NCBI RefSeq assembly: GCF_052161615.1
Contig: NZ_CP197417.1
Coordinates: 5,270,001-5,334,000, forward strand
DNA length: 64,000 bases
Direction of reading: 5' to 3'
Source of the DNA: Aeoliella sp052161615
Lineage (GTDB): Bacteria; Planctomycetota; Planctomycetia; Pirellulales; Lacipirellulaceae
Positions 43,203 to 51,634 of this stretch are shown in pieces. The position numbers and the translations under genes are program-made. How positions within the stretch are numbered: the first letter of the stretch is position 1; the number at the start of each line of letters is the position of its first letter. A model generated the notes under the pieces. It searched no databases. It was not told the DNA's origin and saw only the letters and a list, made by a program, of their open reading frames with translations.

Positions 43203-44252
43203 ATGAGTCAGCTTCTGTTCAGTTTTCCCGAAACGCCGGGACTGGTTTCCGTTATCATTCCAACCCGCAATGGCGTTCGGTTCCTGGGCGAAGCGCTCGA
43301 TTCGATTTCCAGCCAGATCTACAAGCACTGGGAAGTGGTTGTGGTGGAGGATGGTTCGAACGATGGTGCCGAGCAATTGGTCGAACAGTTCGCTCGCAAC
43401 CATCCTCGCCACCGCGTTCACTACCAGCGTAACGAAACGTCCTGCGGCGCGGCCTACACGCGCAACGTGGCGTTCCAACAGGCGGCGGGGCAGTACATCG
43501 CTTTTCTGGACTGCGACGATCGCTGGTTGCCGTACCACATGCAGTCGTGCGTAGCTGCGCTCGAAGAGTCGGGGGACGACCTCGCTTACTCGACCGTTGT
43601 TATGTTTACCGATGGCACCGATCTGCTGCTCGGGCTTTGGGGACCAACCGCTCCAGAAGTGGCGTCGTTTCCGGAGTCGCTATTCGGTCGCAGCTACGTC
43701 ACTCCGTCGGCGACCATCGTACGACGTTCGGTGATCGAGGAAGTGGGTCCGTGGGATGCCCGGCGGAAGTACTGCGAGGACGCCGACTTCATGCTTCGCG
43801 CGGCGTATATTGGCAAGAAGTTCCGCTACGTCGGTGGCGTGCATTGTCTGTATCGCAAGTGCCACGCGGGGGCGACCACGCAAAGCCTGGCGGGGACCAT
43901 CGAAGAGTCAACCGATATTGCCCAGCTCTACACGTCGATGCCAGGATTGCGGCCGCGGCGGCTGAAGCGACTGATCGCGGTGAATGTTGCGGTTGCGGCG
44001 AGATTTCACGCAACGAGCCACCCTGCCCATGACCCCTCGGCCACACGTGGCCGCGCCGCGCCCCTGTACTTTCGAGCTTGGAAGCTCGACCGCAAGCGCT
44101 GGAAGGATCTTTTCAAGGCGGCGTTCTGTGCGGTGCGATTCGGCATCGCCGCGACGCATCAGCCCTTGGATCGTCCGAGCCTTCCGGTGCAGTCCGGTCT
44201 TGCGTCGTCATCCACTGCTACTCGTTCTACCGCAGCCAACAAGGCCGCCTAA
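43203..44252 (+). CDS. Glycosyltransferase family 2
   Basis: 349 residues. VSVIIPTRNGVRFLGEALDS and VVVVEDGSNDGAEQLVEQFA open the GT-A fold; AYTRNVAFQQAAGQYIAFLD then CDDRWLP supplies the metal-binding DCDD variant of DxD. YCEDADFMLRAAYIGKKFRY (ED motif) lies near the catalytic site. The C-terminus is basic and Ser/Thr/Ala-rich. Part of a rightward run ABC - methyltransferase - GT2 - GT8 with gaps under 75 bp. Confidence 0.92.
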   Translation: MSQLLFSFPETPGLVSVIIPTRNGVRFLGEALDSISSQIYKHWEVVVVEDGSNDGAEQLVEQFARNHPRHRVHYQRNETSCGAAYTRNVAFQQAAGQYIAFLDCDDRWLPYHMQSCVAALEESGDDLAYSTVVMFTDGTDLLLGLWGPTAPEVASFPESLFGRSYVTPSATIVRRSVIEEVGPWDARRKYCEDADFMLRAAYIGKKFRYVGGVHCLYRKCHAGATTQSLAGTIEESTDIAQLYTSMPGLRPRRLKRLIAVNVAVAARFHATSHPAHDPSATRGRAAPLYFRAWKLDRKRWKDLFKAAFCAVRFGIAATHQPLDRPSLPVQSGLASSSTATRSTAANKAA

Positions 44253-44270
44253 GGAAAAGGCGAACGTTCC

Positions 44271-45332
44271 ATGCCGAGTGCCAACGAACCGATTGTCATC
44301 GCTTGCGGTGCCGACGATACCTACGCCATGCCGCTGGCGGTGACGCTTCGCTCGTTGCTGGATGCGACCGATCCCGCGCGAGCGATCGTTCTGTACGTGC
44401 TCGATGGTGGTATGACCTCGCTGACCAAAGAGCGACTGGCGACCCTCTGCGGCGACCGCTGCCAGTTGAATTGGTTGACGCCCGACCTTCGGCTCGTCGC
44501 CGACTATCCGGTCAGTCACCACATCAGCACCGCGGCGTACCTCCGGTTGCTGCTGCCGAAACTGCTGCCGGATGACGTGCACCGAATTCTGTATCTCGAT
44601 TCGGACATGCTCGTGCGGCGTGACGTGTCGCTGTTGTGGGACGCACCACTTGGCGAGTGTGGCATCGCAGCGGTGCAGGACATGGCCGCTCCTTGGATCG
44701 ACGCTCAGATTTCCGCGCCGAACTTCGAGGCGGCGACCACTTGGTTGTCCGCGGCACGGCCAGTGGCGAACTACGAGGCGCTCGGCCTCAATCCCACAGG
44801 CCGGTATTTCAACTCGGGCCTGTTGGTCATGGACATTGACCTTTGGCGAAGCGAAGGGTTCGCCGAGCAAGTGTTTCGCTGCCTCGAAGAGCATCGCGAG
44901 CACGTGCTGTGGTGGGATCAATACGCCCTGAACGTGGTGTTCGCCGATCGCTGGCACCAGCTCGACCCGCGGTGGAACCAAGGCTCGCACGTGTTCGTTT
45001 ATCCGACGTGGGAAGCGAGCCCGCTAACACAGCAGATGTTCGAAAGCGTCCGACACGACCCGTGGATCATCCACTTCTGCTCGCCCGCGAAACCCTGGCA
45101 CGCCGACTGCGATCACCCTTTGCGGCACGAGTACTTTGAAGTGCTCGACCGCACGCCGTGGCAAGGCTGGCGTCCGCAGCCGGTGAAAAATGCTCCTCGA
45201 GCCACGCTCGGCCCCAAGCGCCGCAAGGGCCTGCGCAAGACGGTGCACGAAGTGAAGCAGGTGCTTCGCAAGTCGAGTGTCTACCGCAAAGTGTCGGGCT
45301 CGATCAAGAAATTGACGGGCCGCGCGGCGTAG
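44271..45332 (+). CDS. Glycosyltransferase family 8
   Basis: 353 residues. GT8 pattern: IVIACGADDTYAMPLAVTLR at the N-terminus, STAAYLRLLLPKLLPDDVHR, the metal-binding RILYLDSDMLVRRDVSLLWD (DSD), TGRYFNSGLLVMDIDLWRS, DQYALNVVFADRWHQLDPRW and HFCSPAKPW with the C-terminal metal His. A retaining glycosyltransferase using UDP-sugars (galactose or glucose in characterised members). The last 50 residues are strongly basic, likely membrane-peripheral. Last gene of the glycan operon; it converges on the SGNH gene with a 14-bp gap. Confidence 0.93.
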   Translation: MPSANEPIVIACGADDTYAMPLAVTLRSLLDATDPARAIVLYVLDGGMTSLTKERLATLCGDRCQLNWLTPDLRLVADYPVSHHISTAAYLRLLLPKLLPDDVHRILYLDSDMLVRRDVSLLWDAPLGECGIAAVQDMAAPWIDAQISAPNFEAATTWLSAARPVANYEALGLNPTGRYFNSGLLVMDIDLWRSEGFAEQVFRCLEEHREHVLWWDQYALNVVFADRWHQLDPRWNQGSHVFVYPTWEASPLTQQMFESVRHDPWIIHFCSPAKPWHADCDHPLRHEYFEVLDRTPWQGWRPQPVKNAPRATLGPKRRKGLRKTVHEVKQVLRKSSVYRKVSGSIKKLTGRAA

Positions 45333-45346
45333 CGGTCCGACGTCCG

Positions 45347-46114
45347 TTACGGCGAGTTCGTCCCCGCTTCAAATTCGAGTGGCGGCTCGACACCGAACCA
45401 AGGGGCAATCTCACCCGCGATGAGCTCGTGGCCCTTGCGATTGGGATGATTGACGTGGCTCATCAGGTCCGCCAGCGGTGTACCGGCGGCGACGGCTTGT
45501 TGGAACGCCGCGAAGCTATCGGCCAAGCCCACCTCGTGAATCGCCGCAAGCTCGCGGACCTGTGCTGCGTGCAATGCTAATGGATCTTTCGGGTCGTTGA
45601 AGTCCGATCGTTGGTCGGGAGACGGCGTGACCAGAATAACCTTCACGCCCTGCTCTTTCGCCTGACGAATCATCGACTCCCAGGCAACTCGGGCGCGCTG
45701 CAGACCGATGCGGCGATCGTTGAGCGCGTAGTCGATGGTGATCACGTCCGGTTTCTTGGCGAGCACGTCAGCCGCGAAACGTTTGACTCCCTGCTCCGAG
45801 TTCTCACCACCGATCGCCGTGCGAACGACTTCAATCATCGCGGTGGGGTGTCTCTCCTGAAGGGCAACATTCAGTAGGTGCGGATAGCTATCGAACGGGC
45901 GGACCTCGGGCGTTTCGAAGTAGCCAGCGGGGACGCTATGCCCGTGGCAGACGAGGTACACCGTGCGGTTCTCGGGCCACTTCTTGACGAACTCGCCACG
46001 AACATCCGCCAGATAGCTCGACACCTCGGCGGGTTCCGCCCCGACGGTCGCGGCGATGGCGAAGCTAAGTGCCATAGCGAGCGTAAGTGCAAGGTACCCT
46101 ATCGAACGCCGCAT
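45347..46114 (-). CDS. Secreted SGNH/GDSL-type hydrolase
   Basis: 255 residues, AGGA 7 bp before the ATG. Signal peptide LALTLAMALSFAIAATVGAE. SGNH blocks: VCHGHSVPAG (block I serine), RTAIGGENSEQG (block II Gly), DYALNDRRIG (block III Asn) and HVNHPNRKGHELIA (block V His). Such enzymes deacylate carbohydrates or lipids; block I reads GHS rather than GDS, as in several carbohydrate-esterase-like planctomycete homologues. Location between the glycan cluster and a DUF1553 remnant fits polysaccharide turnover. Exact substrate unknown. Confidence 0.85.
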   Translation of the reverse strand: MRRSIGYLALTLAMALSFAIAATVGAEPAEVSSYLADVRGEFVKKWPENRTVYLVCHGHSVPAGYFETPEVRPFDSYPHLLNVALQERHPTAMIEVVRTAIGGENSEQGVKRFAADVLAKKPDVITIDYALNDRRIGLQRARVAWESMIRQAKEQGVKVILVTPSPDQRSDFNDPKDPLALHAAQVRELAAIHEVGLADSFAAFQQAVAAGTPLADLMSHVNHPNRKGHELIAGEIAPWFGVEPPLEFEAGTNSP

Positions 46115-46163
46115 AGCTGGTCCTGAGTTGAAGTGGAATTCAAAGCCACTGCGAAATGGTTAC

Positions 46164-46496
46164 CGTGCGTTTGAAGTCGAAGCCCGCAGGAAGTCGCTGC
46201 TCGCCTCGCGGGCGATGGCCGCCCGTGTACTTGCATCGCCTGCCACCGACGACGCCGCGCGGCTGCAGTACGCCTTCCGGCTTGCTACCTCTCGCGAGGC
46301 GAGCGAGAACGAGCTTGAAACGCTCGCCGACTACCTCGCCAAGCACCAGGCGTTGTTCGCGGACGATCGCGAGCGAGCTGAAACCGTGGTGGGCGAAGAA
46401 GCCAAGCTTGAAGAGCACGACGTTCACGAGCTCGCCACCTGGACGATGCTTAGCCGCGTGCTGCTGAATCTCGACGAGACGGTGTCGCGACCCTAA
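46164..46496 (+). pseudogene. C-terminal remnant of a DUF1553 (planctomycete cytochrome c/PSD1-type) protein
   Basis: Open reading on the plus strand gives FEVEARRKSLLASRAMAARV, RLQYAFRLATSREASENELE, LADYLAKHQALFADDRERAE and finally HELATWTMLSRVLLNLDETV then SRP-stop. This is the C-terminal end of DUF1553 proteins, which are normally 700-1100 residues with upstream DUF1549 and cytochrome c domains. Only about 110 residues survive. The DNA just upstream is non-homologous and belongs to the promoter of the SGNH gene, so the rest was deleted. A hairpin resembling its terminator remains at 46522. Confidence 0.7.
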
Positions 46497-46521
46497 GAAC
46501 GCGAAACTTGCCAAGGGGTGC

Positions 46522-46559
46522 AAACCCTCGACGACCGCAAAGTCGCCGAGGGTTTTGCT
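46522..46559 (+). terminator. Residual intrinsic terminator after the DUF1553 remnant
   Basis: AAACCCTCG (46522-46530) pairs with CGAGGGTTT (46547-46555), followed by TTGCTGTT. On the minus strand the stem has no T-run, so it fits the rightward remnant better than the convergent oxidoreductase gene. Confidence 0.5.
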
Positions 46560-46569
46560 GTTATCCCGC

Positions 46570-47838
46570 TTACACCTTGGGCATCCACTTGCTTCGGTAC
46601 TCGCAGCCCCAGTACTTCTGGGCGGCGCTGTCGCCAATCAAGTGGCCTGTCGTCGGATCGACTTCCAGATCCAGCCCGCTGCGGAACGCCATGTTTCCGA
46701 GGTGGCAGAACATCACGCTCTTATGCCCTTCGTCGAGATTGGCCTGAGGCACACCACCTTCCTGGATGCACTTGGCAAAGTCGATCAAGTGCTCAGTATC
46801 CCCTCGGCTTTCCTTCAGCCGATCGACCGGCCTACGTCGTTCATCGTAGATGGTCATGCCGCCGTCGTTGATGGTCACGGTGCCTTCGGTACCACGTAGC
46901 TCGATACCAATTTGGCTGCCGGTCAGGTAGGGATCGGACCAACTAATCCCTTCCCATTGGATGTTGGCGTCGCCGCATTCGTAGTTCACGGTGAGCGTGT
47001 CGGGCGTCTCTTGATCGTCGTCGAAGCGAAGCTTTCGGCCGAACGCCGTGACTCGCGAAGGAAAATCAACGCCCATCGCCCATCGGCAGATGTCGATCGT
47101 ATGGACGCCATTGTTGCCCAGCTCGCCATTGCCCCACTGCCAGAACTGATGCCAATTGTAGTGCAGGATGTTGCTGCGGTAGGGCTGCTCGGCCACGGGA
47201 CCTTGCCACATGTCGAAGTCGAGGTACTCTGGGGGCGTCTCCGGCGAGGCGTGGCCTAGCGTCGGGCGGTTGCGGTGGTAGTACGACTTGGCGAGCAACA
47301 CTTTGCCAATCGCCCCGCCACGAACCTTCTCTGCCATTTGCTGGTAGAGCGCGCCGCTACGGCGTTGCATGCCAACCTGCACCACGGTCCCCGACTTCTT
47401 CGCCGCGGCGATCATCAGCTCGCCTTCTTCGGCCGTGTGGCTGCACGGCTTTTCCACGTACACGTGCTTCCCCGCCTGACAGGCCATTATGGTCGCCGCC
47501 GCGTGCCAATGATTCGGTGCCGCACAAATCAGCCCATCGACGTTCGGATCGTCCAGCGCCCGGCGGAAGTCGCCGGTCACCTGCGGCTTGGCCTTCTGGC
47601 CCCCCTTCGCCACCGCCTTCACGCCATTCTCGAGTTGCCGCTCGTCCACGTCGCAAATGTAGGCGATCTCCACGTTGGGCAGCTTGCCAAATCGCTCGAC
47701 AAGCTGGGCCCCGCGGTTGTGGGCTCCCATCAGCGCGAGCACAATCTTGTCGTTGGCCCCCTGCGCCAGGGTCGTTTTCGCCGCCGTGTAGGCCGCGGTA
47801 GCCGCGGCTGCGGTACCGATAAATTGCCGTCGATTCAT
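46570..47838 (-). CDS. Gfo/Idh/MocA family oxidoreductase with Tat signal
   Basis: 422 residues. MNRRQFIGTAAAATAAYTAA is a twin-arginine signal (RRQFIG). The NAD(P)-binding domain has LALMGAHNRGAQLVERFG and CAAPNHWHAAATIMACQAGK, then HVYVEKPCSHTAEEGELMI (EKP motif). The catalytic His-containing HTIDICRWAMG and the C-terminal beta-sheet follow. Secreted paralogues of this type are greatly expanded in planctomycetes and act on sugars or sugar derivatives. Downstream of nagA and the GntR gene on the same strand (97-bp gap), so it may belong to the amino-sugar regulon. Confidence 0.9.
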   Translation of the reverse strand: MNRRQFIGTAAAATAAYTAAKTTLAQGANDKIVLALMGAHNRGAQLVERFGKLPNVEIAYICDVDERQLENGVKAVAKGGQKAKPQVTGDFRRALDDPNVDGLICAAPNHWHAAATIMACQAGKHVYVEKPCSHTAEEGELMIAAAKKSGTVVQVGMQRRSGALYQQMAEKVRGGAIGKVLLAKSYYHRNRPTLGHASPETPPEYLDFDMWQGPVAEQPYRSNILHYNWHQFWQWGNGELGNNGVHTIDICRWAMGVDFPSRVTAFGRKLRFDDDQETPDTLTVNYECGDANIQWEGISWSDPYLTGSQIGIELRGTEGTVTINDGGMTIYDERRRPVDRLKESRGDTEHLIDFAKCIQEGGVPQANLDEGHKSVMFCHLGNMAFRSGLDLEVDPTTGHLIGDSAAQKYWGCEYRSKWMPKV

Positions 47839-47934
47839 AGGTTGCTACCAATTACTCAGGGTTGTCGAATAGTGCGAGTGCCCAACTAAGGCGGCTCTTG
47901 AACTCATCGCTTTCTACGATTTGCCAAACTTCTC

Positions 47935-48651
47935 TTAAACGATCCTCGCCGAGGGCCGGGTGTCCGATGCGTTCTTCAAGTGACCAGCCATCCGCGAGCG
48001 GGCCTTTTGCGCGTCGCCCGCTGCCAACGCTTCGAACAACGCCACGTGCTCGAAGTATTCCGCCTCCAAATTCTCCCCGCAGTCGCCTGACAACGAGTAC
48101 GACACTCGCTTGAACGACCAACACTTGCGTATCGCCGCGGCCAGTGGCTCGTTGCCGCAGTATTCCGCGATTGCGAGGTGCAGCGAGAAGTCCAGCAGCA
48201 TCGCCGCGATCTTCCAGCACTCGCGGACCATCGGCTCGGCGTCGGCGATCAGCAGGCGGAAGTCTTCGATCACATCCTCCGGCAGTCGCCCCGCAGCGAG
48301 CGCCGCCGCCTCGGGCTCCAGTAGTTGCCGAAGTCGGTGGACGTGGTCCAGCCAGTCTTTGGCGTGGGAGCCGACGACCGCCGCGTGGTTGTACGCTTGC
48401 ACCAACACGCCATCGTCCACCAACCGGGCGAGCGACCCCGCGATCGGCGTGCGACTCATCCCCAGCGTCGCGGCGAGCTGTGTCGACTTGAGGCTCATCC
48501 CCGGCTGAAACGCACCGGTGATTATACGCGAAAGGATCTCGTCGGCTGCTTGATCCACCAGCGAACGGTTCTCGTCGTCGAGCAGACGGACGGCATTCGC
48601 CACGCTCGGATAGCGGCGGATCATGCGTAGGTTCGACAACAGCGCGGTCAT
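47935..48651 (-). CDS. GntR family (FadR/FCD-type) transcriptional regulator
   Basis: 238 residues. The winged-helix domain is preceded by an unusual 30-residue extension: LVDQAADEILSRIITGAFQP then GMSLKSTQLAATLGMSRTPI with the recognition helix, and LVDDGVLVQAYNHAAVVG as wing. The all-helical FCD ligand domain follows (HRLRQLLEPEAAALAAGRL; DFSLHLAIAEYCGNEPLAAA; EYFEHVALFEALAAGDAQKA) with the usual metal/effector residues. Its start overlaps the nagA stop by 4 bp (ATGA), coupling the two. It is the natural candidate to bind the paired TGCATGCA sites at 49673-49700 and respond to an amino-sugar metabolite. Confidence 0.9.
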   Translation of the reverse strand: MTALLSNLRMIRRYPSVANAVRLLDDENRSLVDQAADEILSRIITGAFQPGMSLKSTQLAATLGMSRTPIAGSLARLVDDGVLVQAYNHAAVVGSHAKDWLDHVHRLRQLLEPEAAALAAGRLPEDVIEDFRLLIADAEPMVRECWKIAAMLLDFSLHLAIAEYCGNEPLAAAIRKCWSFKRVSYSLSGDCGENLEAEYFEHVALFEALAAGDAQKARSRMAGHLKNASDTRPSARIV

Positions 48652-49595
48652 CGGCTCAGCTCCTTGCCAACGGGGTGATAGGCATCCATCTTCAGCGCTT
48701 GTCGAGGATTCGCGGAAGTAAGTAGTTCGGCTTCGTCGCGGGTGAGTCCCACCCGCTCAACCAGATTCTCCATGGCTCGTGGCAGTGGGCACGCCGAGCC
48801 CATCAGGTGCTGCCGGTCGGCCGACCACGTCGCCAGGTTCTCGTCGACCACCACTTGCATGTCGCCCAGCGCGAACACACCGGGACCCTGTCCCGCGGCC
48901 GAAATCGCGTCGCTCACCACAATCGCCCGATCGATGCCGACCACATCCAAGTAGTTACACAGGGCAAATAGCGGCACGTGCACGCCATCGGCGATGAAGC
49001 AGACCCAAAGGTCCGATGCAACGCTCAGCACCCGCTGCACCACGTTGTCGTGACGGTCCATCAGCTTGGGGCAACCGTTGCCCAAATGCGTAAACATCGA
49101 CAGCCCGTTGTCGATCGCGCCGCGCAGTTCGTCGAGCGTCGGATCACAGTGCCCAGCCGACACGACCACACCCTGCTCGGCGAGCCAGCGAGTGGTCGCG
49201 AAGCCGGCATCGCGCTCGGGCGCAAGCGTTACGAGCCGCACGAGCCCCTCGCCCGCCTCGAGCAACCGGTCCGCTACATCGGGCGTGGCGGGCTGCGCGC
49301 TGGCAACCGGGTGGGTGCCGATGTAGCCGGCTTGATCGCGAAGGAAGGGGCCCTCGATGTGTATGCCGCGGATCACGCGGGCGACCTCGGGGGACTTCGC
49401 CACGGCCCGCGCGATACGCCCGATTCGTCGGCACATCGATTCGACATCGGCCGAGATAATGGTCGCCAGGATGCTTTCGACCCCATCCGCTTCGAGTCGC
49501 TGACACGCCTGCAAAATCGCCAAGTCGTCGATCGTGTCGGAGTTGAAATCGACCCCGCCGTAACCGTTCACCTGGATGTCGAAAAGGCCGGGCAT
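48648..49595 (-). CDS. nagA: N-acetylglucosamine-6-phosphate deacetylase (short form)
   Basis: 315 residues. The amidohydrolase barrel starts at once with MPGLFDIQVNGYGGVDFNSD; metal and catalytic motifs are GIHIEGPFL (Glu), VVSAGHCDPT (His), MFTHLGNGCP (His), FIADGVHVP and VVSDAISAAG (catalytic Asp). It removes acetyl from GlcNAc-6-phosphate to give GlcN-6-phosphate for NagB. It lacks the roughly 50-residue N-terminal beta-sandwich strand region of E. coli NagA, and no homologous codons are found upstream, so this is a genuine short form. First gene of a leftward operon with the GntR regulator. Confidence 0.9.
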   Translation of the reverse strand: MPGLFDIQVNGYGGVDFNSDTIDDLAILQACQRLEADGVESILATIISADVESMCRRIGRIARAVAKSPEVARVIRGIHIEGPFLRDQAGYIGTHPVASAQPATPDVADRLLEAGEGLVRLVTLAPERDAGFATTRWLAEQGVVVSAGHCDPTLDELRGAIDNGLSMFTHLGNGCPKLMDRHDNVVQRVLSVASDLWVCFIADGVHVPLFALCNYLDVVGIDRAIVVSDAISAAGQGPGVFALGDMQVVVDENLATWSADRQHLMGSACPLPRAMENLVERVGLTRDEAELLTSANPRQALKMDAYHPVGKELSR

Positions 49596-49662
49596 GGGGC
49601 GTGGCGGGAAAGGCAGGAAGGGGCGGGCGCAGGATTGGTGCGGGAAAACACGACTCAGCGGC

Positions 49663-49712
49663 TTGACCCAATCTGCATGCAGTTATTATAGTGCATGCAG
49701 TTTTGCCGTCAA
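49663..49712. promoter_or_regulatory. Overlapping divergent promoters with paired TGCATGCA operators (nagA / oxidoreductase-nagB)
   Basis: Rightward: TTGACC (49663-49668), 17 bp, TTATAG (49686-49691). Leftward: TTGACG (49712-49707), 16 bp, TATAAT (49690-49685). The two -10 boxes overlap. The palindromes CTGCATGCAG (49673-49682) and GTGCATGCAG (49691-49700), 18 bp centre to centre, each fall in one promoter's spacer, symmetric about 49686. A repressor bound to both would silence both operons. The GntR-type protein encoded after nagA is the likely ligand. Confidence 0.75.
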
Positions 49713-49734
49713 TTAAAATTCAACGGGCGTCCCC

Positions 49735-50754
49735 ATGATCCCTACGTGGCCCTATTCCCCGCCGAGCGGGCTCCAACTTCTGATCGTCGCGGCGAGTTAC
49801 TTCTGCGCAAATGGGGCCTTCGCCGAACCGATTCGCGTCGCCGTCATTGGCACCGATACCTCCCACGCCGTGGCCTTCACCGAGCTCATCAACGCTCCCT
49901 CGGCAACCGGTCCCCTGGCCAACGTCCAGGTGGTCGCCGCCTTCCCGGGCGGCAGCCCCGACATCGCGAGCAGCAAAGACCGCGTCGCAAAGTTCGCCGA
50001 CCAGCTTAAGAGGTCCGGCGTCACGATCGTGGATTCGATCGACGAAGCGGTGGAACTCGCCGACGCCTTCCTACTCGAAAGCGTGGATGGCCGGGTACAC
50101 CTCGAACAGTTCCGCAAAATCGCCGTGGGCAAACCGGTGTTCATCGACAAGCCGGCGACGGCTTCGGTCGCCGACTTCCTCTCGATCATGCGAATCGCCA
50201 AAGAAACGAACACGCCGTTCTTCAGTTCGTCCGCATTGCGATTCTGTTCCGAAGTCGAAGCGATCAAGTCCAACAAGAAGATCGGCAAACTCCTCGGCGC
50301 GTCGACTTCTTCGCCGTATCGCACCGAACCCACGCACCCCGACCTGTTTTGGTACGGCATCCACGGCGTCGAGTCGCTCGCTACGCTCCTGGGTCCGGGT
50401 TGCGAAGAAGTCACTCGAATCGATTCGACCACCGGCGTACTGCTCGCCTGCAAATGGCAGGATGGACGCAAAGGGACCATGTGGGCACTCGCCACCGGCA
50501 ACCCCGTGTATTCCTTCACGCTCTATGGCACCAAGCAAGTCGCCTCGAACACCGGATTCTCGGGCTACGGCAATTTGGTCACGCAGATTTGCACCTTCTT
50601 CGAAACCCGCGTGGCCCCTGTCTCGCCGGACGAGACGCTCGAAGTGCTCGCCATCATGGAAGCCGCGGAACTAAGCCGCGATCGCGAAGGGGCGACGGTC
50701 AAAATCGCCGAAGTGATCGACCTCGCACGCCAGAAGTCAGCCTCCGCCGAGTGA
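49735..50754 (+). CDS. Secreted or membrane-associated Gfo/Idh/MocA-like oxidoreductase
   Basis: 339 residues. A signal-peptide-like segment (LQLLIVAASYFCANGAFAE) is followed by a Rossmann strand PIRVAVIGTDTSHAVAFTEL, where the usual GxGxxG is degraded to GTDTSH. The partner motif is KPVFIDKPATASVADFLSIM (DKP, normally EKP). GIHGVESLATLLGPGCEEV supplies the catalytic-like His. Modified nucleotide site and signal peptide suggest either an unusual cofactor mode or a non-catalytic sugar-binding role. First gene of the rightward nag operon, 51 bp before nagB. Confidence 0.8.
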   Translation: MIPTWPYSPPSGLQLLIVAASYFCANGAFAEPIRVAVIGTDTSHAVAFTELINAPSATGPLANVQVVAAFPGGSPDIASSKDRVAKFADQLKRSGVTIVDSIDEAVELADAFLLESVDGRVHLEQFRKIAVGKPVFIDKPATASVADFLSIMRIAKETNTPFFSSSALRFCSEVEAIKSNKKIGKLLGASTSSPYRTEPTHPDLFWYGIHGVESLATLLGPGCEEVTRIDSTTGVLLACKWQDGRKGTMWALATGNPVYSFTLYGTKQVASNTGFSGYGNLVTQICTFFETRVAPVSPDETLEVLAIMEAAELSRDREGATVKIAEVIDLARQKSASAE

Positions 50755-50805
50755 CTTTAGAAGCAACAACTTTAGCTTTGCAACCCGATTCGAGAAACCA
50801 CGCTG

Positions 50806-51564
50806 ATGGACGTCCAGATATTTGAAACGATCGCTCAAATGGCGCAGGCCGCGGCCCAAAGCGGCGCCGCAAGCATTCGCCAAGCCGTCGAAGAGCGCGG
50901 CGAAGCCACCGTGGTGTTTGCGTGCGCCGCGTCGCAAATGGAAATGCTCGAAGCGCTGCTTTCGCTCCCCAACCTCCCTTGGCACCGCGTGCACGTGTTC
51001 CATCTCGACGAGTACGTCGGCCTGTCCATCGAGCACCCCGCCTCGTTCCGGCAGTTCCTGTGGAAGCGCGTGGTGAGCCGTATGCCGCTGCCGCCGAAGT
51101 CGATTTGCTACCTTCAAGGCGACTCCGATCCGCATGCCGAGTGCCATCGCGCTGGTGAGCAAATCGCGAAGCACGTGGTCGACGTGGCGTTCGTCGGCAT
51201 CGGCGAGAACTGCCACCTCGCGTTCAACGACCCACCTGCCGACTTCGAGACAAAGTCGCCTTACCTCGTGGTCGAGCTCGACGAAGAATGCCGACGCCAG
51301 CAAGTGGGCGAAGGCTGGTACCCGTCGCTTGCGGAGGTCCCCAAGCAGGCCTTGTCGATGGGCATCCAGCAGATTCTCACCAGCCGCCGCATCGTCTGCA
51401 CCGTGCCCGACGCTCGCAAGGCAAACGCCGTCCGCGCCGCCGTGGAAGGCGAAGTCACCCCAACGGCCCCCGCGTCGATTCTCCAAACCCACGCCGGCAC
51501 CACGCTGTTTCTAGACGAACCCGCAGCTTCGCTACTTACGAAGCAAACGGCAGACGCGCACTAA
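50806..51564 (+). CDS. nagB: Glucosamine-6-phosphate deaminase-like protein
   Basis: 252 residues. HVFHLDEYVGL contains Asp68, equivalent to the catalytic Asp72 of E. coli NagB. GIGENCHLAFNDPP (131-144) is the phosphosugar motif with the ring-opening His137. Two positions of the canonical relay differ: Asp141 of E. coli is Asn135 here and Glu148 is Asp142. LTSRRIVCTVPDARKANAVR is the phosphate-binding and lid region. The enzyme should convert GlcN-6-phosphate to fructose-6-phosphate and ammonia, completing the nag pathway with NagA. It belongs to a short NagB-like subfamily without the E. coli allosteric tail. Confidence 0.85.
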   Translation: MDVQIFETIAQMAQAAAQSGAASIRQAVEERGEATVVFACAASQMEMLEALLSLPNLPWHRVHVFHLDEYVGLSIEHPASFRQFLWKRVVSRMPLPPKSICYLQGDSDPHAECHRAGEQIAKHVVDVAFVGIGENCHLAFNDPPADFETKSPYLVVELDEECRRQQVGEGWYPSLAEVPKQALSMGIQQILTSRRIVCTVPDARKANAVRAAVEGEVTPTAPASILQTHAGTTLFLDEPAASLLTKQTADAH

Positions 51565-51634
51565 CGCGATCAAAGTACGCGGTGCGACGCGAGCTCAGAA
51601 CCCTGCTCGCCGAAAAAGAGAAACTAGTACCTAG

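Noticed and set aside
45752..45790. A frame encoding HVSRETF, the peptide expected from a translated parS site
   Set aside because: The DNA here (GTCAGCCGCGAAACG) is not the parS palindrome; it lies within the SGNH hydrolase gene and matches only at peptide level.
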